Assembly: GCF_964355755.1 (NCBI RefSeq)
Contig: NC_092674.1
Location: 2,423,001 to 2,487,000 of the forward strand
Origin: Antedon mediterranea
Lineage: Eukaryota; Echinodermata; Crinoidea; Comatulida; Antedonidae
Length of the DNA: 64,000 nt
Reading direction: 5' to 3'
The notes below the pieces were generated by a model. The model worked only from the letters and a program-made list of their open reading frames with translations. It had not been told where the DNA came from and searched no databases. Position numbers and translations under genes: made by a program. Positions 45,998 through 54,972 of this stretch are shown here, in pieces; within the stretch, counting starts at the first letter, position 1; each line of letters opens with the position of its first letter.

Positions 45998-48615
45998 AAA
46001 GGGGACTAGATGCCGCCTATAATCTGGCCCCCCATACTAAATACGACAATTTTAAGGCAAAATACTTAGGAAATTCAGATAATATTGATTTGTTACTTAA
46101 CGACAGAAATTACGTTAAAGGAAATTTACCAGATGGTAGAAATGTTTTAACTTTATTTGACAGTGGTTCAACTAGAACTATAATCTCACAATCGTACGTT
46201 AATTCCTCACTTTATTTATCGCGTTTAAAGCCAGTTAAAGTGAACACAACCAAATTTCGATTAGGTAACGGTGACTTCTTATATGCCAACCACTTAGTGC
46301 AATTCGAATTAATTATCCAAGGACACAAATTTAAAATTTCAGCATTAATCGTTAAAAATTTGACAGGTATTGACCTGATACTTGGAACCGAAACATTGTC
46401 TGAACTCGACGGTACTTTAAATTTTAAGGAAAACACATTTCGCATTAGACCAAAGATTTTTAGCTTTCGTCCAGTACACAAGATTTTTCTTAAACCCGGT
46501 GATACTAAAACAGTTAAATTAAAAGGAAGGGTTCCCGCCTTTGTACGCAATTCCGATGTTGTTCTACATGCAACCACCCATATTTCAAAACTTTGTCCAT
46601 CAGATATGTTAGTAAAATTACACAGAGGAGAAACCAACATTGATATCACTAACAACACAAACAGAAACGTATCTCTAAATACACATCAACCTATCGCGAG
46701 CCTTCACTTAACCAACCTTGTAACAGTTACTAACGACCTACCAATAGATAGAATAAAGTTGACCAATGACAACGCAAACAAGTACCCACATTTAGAACGT
46801 ACAGACCCATTGCTATCTTTAACCGAGGAAGAAATAATTAGAAACCAAGTTGATTTAACAGACAGCGTTTTAACACATAGAGAAAAAGAAGATTTGTATA
46901 AAACCTTACAACAAAACCGAAACGCATTTTCACTATACGGTGAACTATCTAGCTGCCCAAACTTCAAAGCTGACATACACCTCTCTAACGATGAACCATT
47001 TTTTATTCGCCCATACTTCGCGACAGACAAAGACAAACATGTTATTGAGGCCGAATTGAACAAATTAGTCAAACTAGGAATCTTAGCAGTAGGACACCAA
47101 TCGTATACTTCCCCTGTCCTTCTTGTTTCAAAGAAAAATTCAAAAGATAAAAGAGTTGTCACAGACTTTCGCTATCTAAATTCCAGGATAAAACGTATTA
47201 ATCACCCATTCCCATTATTAGCCGAAACTCTGAAAACAATAGGTAACGCTAATGCACAGATTCTTAGCGTAATTGATTTGAAATCAGCGTTCCACTGTGT
47301 ACCATTAGCCGAACATGCCCAACAATATACAGGTATAGCTTCATATCATGGTGGAAAACATTATTATTATAAGAGATTAGCACAAGGATTAAACGTTTCA
47401 CCAGGTATATTTCAAGCAAAGATTGACGAAATTTTAAATGAAATCCCAAATTCTAGAGAATTCTGTATCGCCCATCATGATGATATTATTTTATTTAGCC
47501 AAGACAAATTTTCTCATAAGCAGCACCTCGTTTCCGTTTTACAAACCCTACAATTAAATGGTTTTAGAATTTGTCCAAAGAAATGTAAGTTATTCAAGAA
47601 TAAAGTGCAATATATGGGACACACCATCCTGATTAATTCTTCAGGACACGCATGTATCACACCATTAGGCGACAGGTGTGCAGCTATCCGAAATTTGCCA
47701 GTCCCACGAACCCATAAAGAAACTAAACGATTTATTGGTGCAGTAAATTATGTATCCCATTTTTTCCCTCAAATACAATCAATTTTACGTCCGTTACACA
47801 CACTCGCAAGCAAACGCCGAAAATTTTGTTGGTCTACTGAACACCAGAAAGCATTTGACGAAATTAAACAATTAATGGTTAAACCACCAACTCTTCAAAT
47901 GCCTAGAAAAGAAGGTAGATTTACGCTATATAGCGACACTTCAAGAACCGCAACAGGTTCATATTTAACACAAACAGTAAACGGTAAAGAACACATAATA
48001 GGTTATTATTCCAAAATCTTACCACAAGCCTGTCAACGATATAGCGTCACAGAACTAGAGTTATTTGGACTTTACATTAACGTTTCAGCATTTCGACACT
48101 TACTAAAGGGTTGCGAATTTGATGCATTCGTAGACCACTCAGCAATTGTACAAATTTGGAATTCAAAAGATCAGCCATGTACACCCCGTTTACAGAAACT
48201 AATATTACGATTGTCCGGATACATTTTCCAAATTGGTTATAAGAAAGGAACTGAATTAGTTTTAGCAGATTTTCTCTCCCGAGCCCCTCGTGATGACGAT
48301 TCCGAAATTGATCAAGTTGTACCCATTGCATTTAATATTACAGAGACTGAATCCTTTAACCCGATTACAAACACATCTACTAGCAGACCAGTAACAAGGT
48401 CATACGCCAAGAAAATGGGAATAAATATACCTGACCTACATAAACCCAAACCCAAACAAACGCCCGTCATTAATCAAAACCCAGTGACAACAAACACGCG
48501 ACCTACACCTCAACCTACCGCTACACCACAAATAATCACGAGACAACAAACAAACGCACATCGATCACCCGTTTATTTTTCCAAGATAAAGGTGGAGAAT
48601 TTGTATTGCAATTAG
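45979..48615 (+). CDS. pol: Pol part 1: protease, reverse transcriptase, RNase H
   Basis: The frame is open from 45979, overlapping the end of gag in the -1 phase; the first Met is at 46090. From that Met, the protease has LFDSGST (D24) and the flap-side ILGTETL. The RT has VIDLKSAF (D396), LAQGLNVSPGIFQ and a catalytic loop HHDD (462-465) where most relatives have Y-x-DD. RNase H shows the D616, E655, D682, D727 set (LYSDTS, TELELFGL, FVDHSA, LADFLSR). A Pro/Thr-rich tail of about 80 residues follows and stops at 48615, inside the start of the integrase frame. Expression probably needs a -1 shift from gag. No canonical slippery heptamer was found; the junction reads GATTTTTAAAAAG. Confidence 0.92.
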   Translation, partial: PPAGFLKRGLDAAYNLAPHTKYDNFKAKYLGNSDNIDLLLNDRNYVKGNLPDGRNVLTLFDSGSTRTIISQSYVNSSLYLSRLKPVKVNTTKFRLGNGDFLYANHLVQFELIIQGHKFKISALIVKNLTGIDLILGTETLSELDGTLNFKENTFRIRPKIFSFRPVHKIFLKPGDTKTVKLKGRVPAFVRNSDVVLHATTHISKLCPSDMLVKLHRGETNIDITNNTNRNVSLNTHQPIASLHLTNLVTVTNDLPIDRIKLTNDNANKYPHLERTDPLLSLTEEEIIRNQVDLTDSVLTHREKEDLYKTLQQNRNAFSLYGELSSCPNFKADIHLSNDEPFFIRPYFATDKDKHVIEAELNKLVKLGILAVGHQSYTSPVLLVSKKNSKDKRVVTDFRYLNSRIKRINHPFPLLAETLKTIGNANAQILSVIDLKSAFHCVPLAEHAQQYTGIASYHGGKHYYYKRLAQGLNVSPGIFQAKIDEILNEIPNSREFCIAHHDDIILFSQDKFSHKQHLVSVLQTLQLNGFRICPKKCKLFKNKVQYMGHTILINSSGHACITPLGDRCAAIRNLPVPRTHKETKRFIGAVNYVSHFFPQIQSILRPLHTLASKRRKFCWSTEHQKAFDEIKQLMVKPPTLQMPRKEGRFTLYSDTSRTATGSYLTQTVNGKEHIIGYYSKILPQACQRYSVTELELFGLYINVSAFRHLLKGCEFDAFVDHSAIVQIWNSKDQPCTPRLQKLILRLSGYIFQIGYKKGTELVLADFLSRAPRDDDSEIDQVVPIAFNITETESFNPITNTSTSRPVTRSYAKKMGINIPDLHKPKPKQTPVINQNPVTTNTRPTPQPTATPQIITRQQTNAHRSPVYFSKIKVENLYCN

Positions 48616-50279
48616 CTGTTCCTGAAAACTTAGCAGAGACTGTTATTTCTCAGTATCACGACAATTTGTTAAGTAGCCACCAAGGTACGATGCGTACTTA
48701 CCTTACTATTAGGAAATTATTTTACATGCCTCTTATGTTCGAGAAAGTCAACAATTATACCCAAGCGTGTCTTAGATGTCAACAATTTCGTCCCAAAACC
48801 GATAAATTACGTCCTTTACACGATCGAGTACCAACAACTTACCGTCCCTTTCATACACTCAGTCTAGATTTTAAGAGTATGCCAACTTCACCTTCAGGTT
48901 TTAAACATATTATGGTAGTATGTGATGAGATAACTAGATTTTTGATTTGTGTACCTTTGAAATCCATTGATGCCGAAACAATTTGTGAAGCACTAATTCA
49001 AAAGGTCATCAGTATTTTCGGACCCCCATCTCGTCTTATTTCAGATGCAGCAACCTCCCTTACAGGAAAATTATTAACACTATTATGTAACACCCTTAAT
49101 ATTGATAGGAAAATCATCAGCGTCCACAATCACGGTAGTTTACAAGTTGAACGTCATATCCGCACCGTATCGGACCTGTTAAAGGTCAACCTTAACCAAT
49201 TCGGAACAGATTGGGTTAGATTTGTATCAACAACATGTTATGCTTATAACTCGTTTTCATCCCCACATCTAGGAAACCACTCCCCTTACGAATTAGTTTT
49301 TGGCCGCCAACCTCCAAGTTTGACCTCATTAGCATTTAACCCTATTTCAGGATTGTCTCATTCCTATGAAGAATACTTTGAACACCTCAAGAAGAAATTT
49401 CAAAACATTTCACAGACAATGCTACAATTACAGCGAACACAACAAAACGTCCAAAACTCAAAGATTTCCCAACGCTTAGAAAAAAGTCCAATTTACTCAG
49501 TAGGACAACTCGTATATTTATACAAGCCAACATCATCATCACTAACAGCAAATTCAAAGAAAATCGCCGCAGAATGGGTCGGACCATTAGTAATTCATGA
49601 AGTACTAGACAGAACACACTACATCCTAGCGACGATTAAAGGAGAAATACTTCGCGACGTATTCAATTATAACAGACTGAAACCTTGTTTTATGAGAACA
49701 CCCAAAGAACGCAAAAATTTTACACATCTACAAAAACTTAAACAATTGTTGAATGAACCAACTGATGATAATAACGATAAAATCCAAAACACCATTAATG
49801 TAGTAAATGACGAAACCAATGTTGAATTTGTAGACGAACATGATAGGACACCCACCCAATTGCAATCAGATACCCTTACACATCCAACTAAGATAGAACC
49901 CCTTAACTTGCAACCTTACATTGACTGTGTAGAGAATAACATGGGATTAGCAGCTCCATTCCAAATGAAAGAAGAGCAAATAAAGGAACAAACTAATCTA
50001 ATTATGACAGCACCTAATGATTCAAATATGACATTAAACCGAGGTAGATTTAAAGCAGGACATTTCCAAGTTTTAGTTTCGTATTCTAAACCGACTTCAG
50101 TCAAACGCAACACTGATAAAACAAAACACGAATCTAATGATCGCAAATTTTGGTGGAATATTGACAGATATAACGATACAGATAAATTAATTAAAGAGAT
50201 CATTAATGATAAACAGATACCGATAAGTGGATCGCCAAAACGATTCATAAAACGTTTGTATAATGCAACAAATTACTGA
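48471..50279 (+). CDS. Pol part 2: integrase with long C-terminal extension
   Basis: The frame is open from 48471, overlapping pol part 1 by 145 nt in the -1 phase. The domain appears to begin before the first Met (48606), at about RLFFQDKGGEF. From that Met, the zinc domain is H18-x6-H25-x29-C55-x2-C58. The catalytic triad is D88 (LSLDF), D147 (LISDAATS) and E182 (LQVERH). The last spacing is 34, not the usual 35, and SDAATS replaces the common SDRGTEF. A GPY/F-like segment (EWVGPLVI) follows. About 180 C-terminal residues are acidic/basic mixed, with no chromodomain recognised. The enzyme inserts the cDNA into the host genome. Separation from RT by a frame change is unusual for this superfamily. 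Confidence 0.9.
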
Positions 50280-51215
50280 TTTAAATTTTTTTTGCAAGAT
50301 TATTTTTAAATTACGACATTTGCTAAATGATAGCATAGTCTACGTATTTGATGAGATTTGTTTAGTAATGATGTGATTTCAGTTAAAAGAGAATTGAATT
50401 TATGTTTAAGTATTGATTTTGTAACGAGTTTTTTTTTGATGAAGATTAATTTTGAATTTTTGAATGATCGATATATTGAGATATTGAAAAGAACGACAAT
50501 CATTTTGTAACAAATATTTTGTTGAACCTTTGAGTCGTTAATCTCAAGCATTAATTAATTGATATACAATAACAGGAGATTTTCTTAGTACTTTTAATTG
50601 TAATTTTGTTGACATTGAGTACAAAAGTCGAATTTGTCGATTGATTGAAATCGTAATTACCTGTAAATATAAATGCTTAAATCGATAAAGTTGTGACGAT
50701 AATGATATATTGTGGATAAGTTTGTGTCAACGGGACACACACATTTGTTTCTTTTAAAGTTTTAAGTGATTAAGTTTGATATTTGATTTTAGGCTAATCA
50801 GCCACAGTTTCTTGAATTTTATGTTTCGATTTGATTGATTTATATTTGAAGGCCATTAGAACGCGATAAGTTGTCGCGCTATTTGATATATATTCATTGT
50901 ACATATTCTTTAAGTTCTTTAAATTTGACCAATTGACGTTTGATTAACGCTCGAGGGAGGAGTAGAGCCAATTACGAGCTATATATATAAACAACCGGAT
51001 GGGCAGACTATAAATAAGTCACACGAGCGTATCAAATATACAGTATTTACTGTCGAATTATAAGTTAATTTACTTTTGTGAGATTGTTATAATAGTTGAA
51101 CTTAAAATTTTATTGTTTGAGTTTTATATTGTTTATTTAGTTTAATATTGTTTATTTTAAATACATTTTAATTTTATTTATCGTAATTTTAGTCAATTCC
51201 AAATTTCCCCCTAAA
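50280..51215 (+). promoter_or_regulatory. Retrotransposon spacer with candidate internal promoter
   Basis: This 936-bp segment lacks a coding frame. A TATA-like TATATATAA at 50982-50990 and a second TATAAATAA at about 51011-51019 lie some 200 bp upstream of the extra ORF. I found no ATG between about 51003 and 51216, so a transcript starting just downstream of either box would have the extra ORF's ATG as its first start codon. This supports, but does not prove, separate subgenomic expression; splicing from the 5' leader is the alternative. Confidence 0.45.
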
Positions 51216-52091
51216 ATGGAATCCGAAAAGCTTGACGTTACACAGTTATGCTTAAAACACAAAATTCAAATGACGCCCCTGTCCACAGAATGTGCCCTTA
51301 TAAAGAAGATAATCCTTTACCAAAGCGAACAAAACGTAACCCTCCATATTACCAAAATGATGCCATTTACTTTAGATTCCTTGAAAAGAGTTTTATTATT
51401 CCTTTGCGACATCCGTCCAGCAGACCAACTGACAAACCTCAAATTAAATACCCTTTTACACATTGGCAGTTATTTATGTTGTTTCGACAAAATGTCCTCC
51501 CCCATTATAGATTACATTTGGAAGCATAAGAGTGAACCAGCCCTACTTGACTTTTCCACAATCGACCTTTCCATTAATCTAGACGGCATCGCCACTTGTA
51601 TACCAAACACACATGAATTTCACAGACAACATATTTATTCTATGACCCTCCTGCTCTTAGCAATTACAAAAGACATCAAAGCCCCACAATGCACAGCATT
51701 TTTTTCAAGAGTCCGACAACAAACAGGCATCATACCCCAAGACGAATTAAAACCTAGCGAACACTCACCATTTGGATATGTTGTAACTAAATATAAGAAA
51801 AAACTATATTCGCACATTCGTAACATGCAGTACCTGGAAAATAAATACCAAGATACCCCCTGCCAAATTTGTCAATGTAACCCCGAAATTAAAAACTTTC
51901 ATACTGACTGTACAATCAACAAATGCTGCGGAACATTTTTTCACAAAAATTGCCAACAAATATCCCTCAACAAGAAATACCAATGCTTGAATTGCGGTAT
52001 GGTATATTTGAATGAGATCCCTTACACAACTACCTACATGTTGGACATACCGTGGAGTGCATTCCGTTATTATCGATTATTATATGATTGA
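51216..52091 (+). CDS. Extra retrotransposon ORF, 291 aa, with C4HC3 zinc module
   Basis: A sense-strand ORF occupies the position of env in retroviruses, but no signal peptide or transmembrane pair is visible, so an envelope protein is unlikely. The C-terminal third has C216-x2-C219-x12-C232-x4-C237-x5-H243-x2-C246-x10-C257-x2-C260. This order and spacing are those of PHD or RING-CH (C4HC3) fingers, which bind histone tails or ubiquitin-conjugating enzymes. The N-terminal half (about 25-105) is helical and Leu-rich; it loosely recalls the Skp1/BTB fold (LKRVLLFL, then LLHIGSYL), a weak resemblance only. The start CTAAAATGG has a good context. Function is unknown: chromatin targeting, ubiquitin ligase activity or an anti-defence role are all possible. 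Confidence 0.75.
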   Translation: MESEKLDVTQLCLKHKIQMTPLSTECALIKKIILYQSEQNVTLHITKMMPFTLDSLKRVLLFLCDIRPADQLTNLKLNTLLHIGSYLCCFDKMSSPIIDYIWKHKSEPALLDFSTIDLSINLDGIATCIPNTHEFHRQHIYSMTLLLLAITKDIKAPQCTAFFSRVRQQTGIIPQDELKPSEHSPFGYVVTKYKKKLYSHIRNMQYLENKYQDTPCQICQCNPEIKNFHTDCTINKCCGTFFHKNCQQISLNKKYQCLNCGMVYLNEIPYTTTYMLDIPWSAFRYYRLLYD

Positions 52092-52516
52092 TTTCAATTT
52101 ATCCTTTATAAATTTTTTTTTCTATTTCAAATAATTAACGGGAGTCGACTTCTTGACCGATGTTTTTTAGAGAAACCCAACCGTTGTGATGTTTATATTT
52201 CGGTAATCCGAGTGTAGCATGCCTCCAAAGCAACGGACCCACAATTATGTCGATCTTGAAGAACACTTTTGTTTTTTTTATATACATTTTTTGTTTTAAA
52301 TTTTATATAAATTCCGGAATTTTTATACCAAATTCAATTTTAATTTCATTTTTTAAAGAGAGAGAAGAGAGAGAGTGAAAGTGATAAGGTTACACTTCAG
52401 AGTCAATGGTTTTGGCTAACTCAATTTTTGCTTATATGTATAATAATGTTTTTTTCTTTTATATAACTTTAATTTTGCATGCCACTATTATAACCATTTT
52501 TATATGTTAAATAGAT

Positions 52517-52544
52517 TAGAAAAAAAAAAAGGGAAACAGAGGGA
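52517..52544 (+). other. Polypurine tract
   Basis: A 28-base run of A and G (AGAAAA..., GGGAAACAGAGGGA) directly abuts the 3' LTR start. This is the expected plus-strand primer for reverse transcription. A further purine block, AAGAGAGAGAAGAGAGAGAG, lies at about 52358-52377. Confidence 0.9.
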
Positions 52545-53129
52545 TGTAATATAAAGATATACTTTTATATTTAAGAAATTGACCTTTGTATCGGAATTTA
52601 AATAGGTTCACAAACTTGACCCAGAAAGTCCGAAGGAGAGTTTGTCCAGATGTTTTAATGACCATTTAGTTTATAATAGAATCCCTAAAGAAAACACTTA
52701 GCTTAATTTTGTGACTTTCCCATCGTTAAAACCAGGAGTGATCGACACTATTTAAGTACAGATTTGACAGTGTCATCCATCACAGAAATACCTTATGACA
52801 CCGTTAATCACTCCCACTTAAACACCCCTGGATCAACTTAGGACCAATCGTTACCCTCACAGATGATGTAATGACATTATGCAAATGAACTGAGCCAATA
52901 TACCCCCAGGTTTCAGAAGGGCCCAGACACACCTTACAACCACTTCTCCAGAAGCAGACCTACACACACCACACCTCACCGACAGCATCATTGATTGTCC
53001 GTTCCTTATCTATACTTATAGTTGTATATTGTACTGAAGTATTATACTGAATAAATAATATATGTGTTACGACAGTCAAGCGAGTCAGAGTCCTTCATTA
53101 GTACCTCAACAACCCAACATTATATTACA
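52545..53129 (+). repeat. 3' LTR, 585 bp
   Basis: Same length as the 5' LTR and no mismatch noticed on reading both. It ends 601 bp before the serpin start codon, in the same orientation, so it could act as an alternative promoter. Confidence 0.95.
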
Positions 53130-53730
53130 ATAATACCATATGTTAATGTTATGCATGTAGGCCCTCCCCCTATCATCATCAATACAGTAGATAGAACCAG
53201 TTGTGCATTTAATATTCAGCAAGCCAGTAGTAGGCTTACTGTAATGTATATCCTAATCTTGTATTAATGAAACCGCCAGTCATTTTGGAATGCCTAAATA
53301 AATTTAGAATTATTCATTATTGTGTGCTAATCTTATCATAATTTCATGATTTTTTTACGAATTTGAGTACCGTCTTTACCATATGTATAATAGCCTCATA
53401 CCCACCCATCCATAGGTTGATTAAAGACCTTTCCCTGAATTGTGCAAATTGTAGTTCAAAAGATAGGATACTAATTTCAATTCGGCACTTAAAATTCCCA
53501 GGCCCTCCCCCCAATCCCTCACCTATTTCATAATCTTGGTTCCGCTTATGAAACTGATAGTAGATGCGAATAGTTGATGATTTTTGTTTTGATTCCCAAG
53601 TATTTTATTTCCATATTCACAGGGTCGTCATTTTGTTTTGATTCCCAAGTATTTATTTCCATATTCACAGGGTCGTCATTCATTGGATTGGACAATTCAT
53701 CCTCCTAAAAAGTAATCCACCTTCAGGATC
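53130..53730. other. Serpin 5' flank with a 50-bp tandem duplication
   Basis: A unit reading TTTGATTCCCAAGTATTT, then ATTTCCATATTCACAG and GGTCGTCAT, occurs twice, at about 53583-53632 and 53633-53681. Each copy has a ttcacag|gg site that could serve as a splice acceptor for an upstream noncoding exon. No coding frame is supported. Confidence 0.6.
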
Positions 53731-54972
53731 ATGGTACATCAAGTCAAATGCGTTTTTTTGTATTTGCTTTCAGTTTTGTTTACCACTACCATGGCGACTC
53801 AATCCACCTCAAGCTTTGAGAATCTCTCTGATTTAGCAAATTCCAGCAACGAATTCTCGTTGGATTTGTATAAAACGATTTTACCTACCGCCAAAGGTAA
53901 AAATATCTTCTTCTCGCCAGTAAGCATCACAACTGCGCTATCAATGACGTACATGGGTGCACGCGGAGAAACAGCCAATCAAATGCGAGACGTTTTGCAT
54001 TATAACGACATCGATGAGAACAAATTACACCAGTCTTTTTATGAATTGAATGGCCTGCTGTATGGAAGTGAGGAAGCTTATACCTTGAAGTCTGCAAACC
54101 GTTTGTTCACCCATCAAGGCTTCAGTATTCTTGAAGAATATCGCCAGCAAACAAAAGCTCATTATCTGTCCAAGTTGGAAACGCATAATTTCGTCGAAGA
54201 TGGGGCAGGGGCTGTAAACGCCATCAATTCATGGGTTGAAGGTGAAACCAATGGGAAAATTAAAGATTTGTTGAAGGAAATAGATCCATTAACAAGGTTA
54301 ATTCTAGTGAATGCTGTTTATTTCAAGGGGAATTGGTTAAATCAATTTGATATGGAAAATACACACAAAGGGGTTTTCCACGTTTCATCAAATGAGAAAG
54401 TTAACTGTGATTTAATGTTCCAAAAGCGGCACTTTAATATCACATATGATTCTGGTAATAAATGCTTGGTTCTCGATTTACCATATAAAGGCAATGATCT
54501 AAGCATGCTCATTGTGTTGCCTGATGATACCGATGGCTTAGCGCTTTTGGAAAGGAAATTATCGGCTTCTCTTCTGCAATCGTGGACGTCTACATTGCGC
54601 CACGACAAAGTTGAACTATATCTTCCAAAATTCAGTCTTACAGAGGAATTTCAACTAAATGATGTACTGATTAAGATGGGGATGGGTCATTTATTTGACG
54701 AAGTCAAGGCTGATTTGTCTGGTATCTCGACAGCAGATCAGTTACACGTGTCAGAAGTTTTGCATAAAGCGTTTGTTGACGTTAACGAGGAGGGTAGCGA
54801 AGCAGCAGCGGCCACATCTGTAAGATTGAGTACACGCTCTATTGAACGCAACACCCAGTTCAGGGCTGATCATCCATTCTTGTTTATCATACGTGATCGG
54901 CGTACCGAGATGGCGCTGTTTATGGGAAGAATGGCTAAACCTCAAAATACAAGCGACCATGATGAGCTGTAG
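53731..54972 (+). CDS. ER-resident serpin with HDEL tail, 413 aa
   Basis: This is a serine-protease inhibitor of the serpin fold. An N-terminal hydrophobic stretch (residues 7-18) with likely cleavage near 21-23 indicates secretion. The C-terminal HDEL (410-413) is the KDEL-receptor retrieval signal, so the protein should stay in the ER/early secretory pathway. Core signatures are NIFFSPVSI (58-66), NAVYFKGNW (194-202) and DHPFLFIIRD (380-389). The hinge EEGSEAAAAT (353-362) is of the inhibitory type. Counting 17 residues from E353 places P1 at R369 and P1' at S370, suggesting a trypsin- or convertase-like target. N-glycosylation sequons are visible at N37, N236 and N406. The whole protein is in one open frame. 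An AATAAA follows at 55000-55005. HDEL serpins that inhibit proprotein convertases are known in Drosophila (Spn4A) and amphioxus; the same role here is inference. Confidence 0.93.
   Translation: MVHQVKCVFLYLLSVLFTTTMATQSTSSFENLSDLANSSNEFSLDLYKTILPTAKGKNIFFSPVSITTALSMTYMGARGETANQMRDVLHYNDIDENKLHQSFYELNGLLYGSEEAYTLKSANRLFTHQGFSILEEYRQQTKAHYLSKLETHNFVEDGAGAVNAINSWVEGETNGKIKDLLKEIDPLTRLILVNAVYFKGNWLNQFDMENTHKGVFHVSSNEKVNCDLMFQKRHFNITYDSGNKCLVLDLPYKGNDLSMLIVLPDDTDGLALLERKLSASLLQSWTSTLRHDKVELYLPKFSLTEEFQLNDVLIKMGMGHLFDEVKADLSGISTADQLHVSEVLHKAFVDVNEEGSEAAAATSVRLSTRSIERNTQFRADHPFLFIIRDRRTEMALFMGRMAKPQNTSDHDEL

Larger units (their letters stand above)
43732..53129 (+). mobile_element. Complete Ty3/gypsy-like LTR retrotransposon with an extra 3' ORF
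   Basis: The element is 9398 bp. Two 585-bp LTRs start TGTAATATAAAG and end TATATTACA, and I see no difference between them by eye. A 4-bp target duplication ATAA flanks it (43728-43731 and 53130-53133). Internally there are a PBS, leader repeats, gag, protease-RT-RNase H, integrase, a 0.9-kb spacer, an extra ORF with a C4HC3 zinc module, and a polypurine tract. The order PR-RT-RH-IN is that of Ty3/gypsy elements. All frames are free of nonsense mutations. Apparently identical LTRs and open frames imply a recent insertion that may still be active. Confidence 0.95.

Noticed and set aside
51216-52091. Extra ORF as a retroviral-type envelope gene
   Set aside because: There is no signal peptide, no transmembrane segment of sufficient length, no furin-type site or fusion peptide; the Cys pattern is that of a zinc finger.
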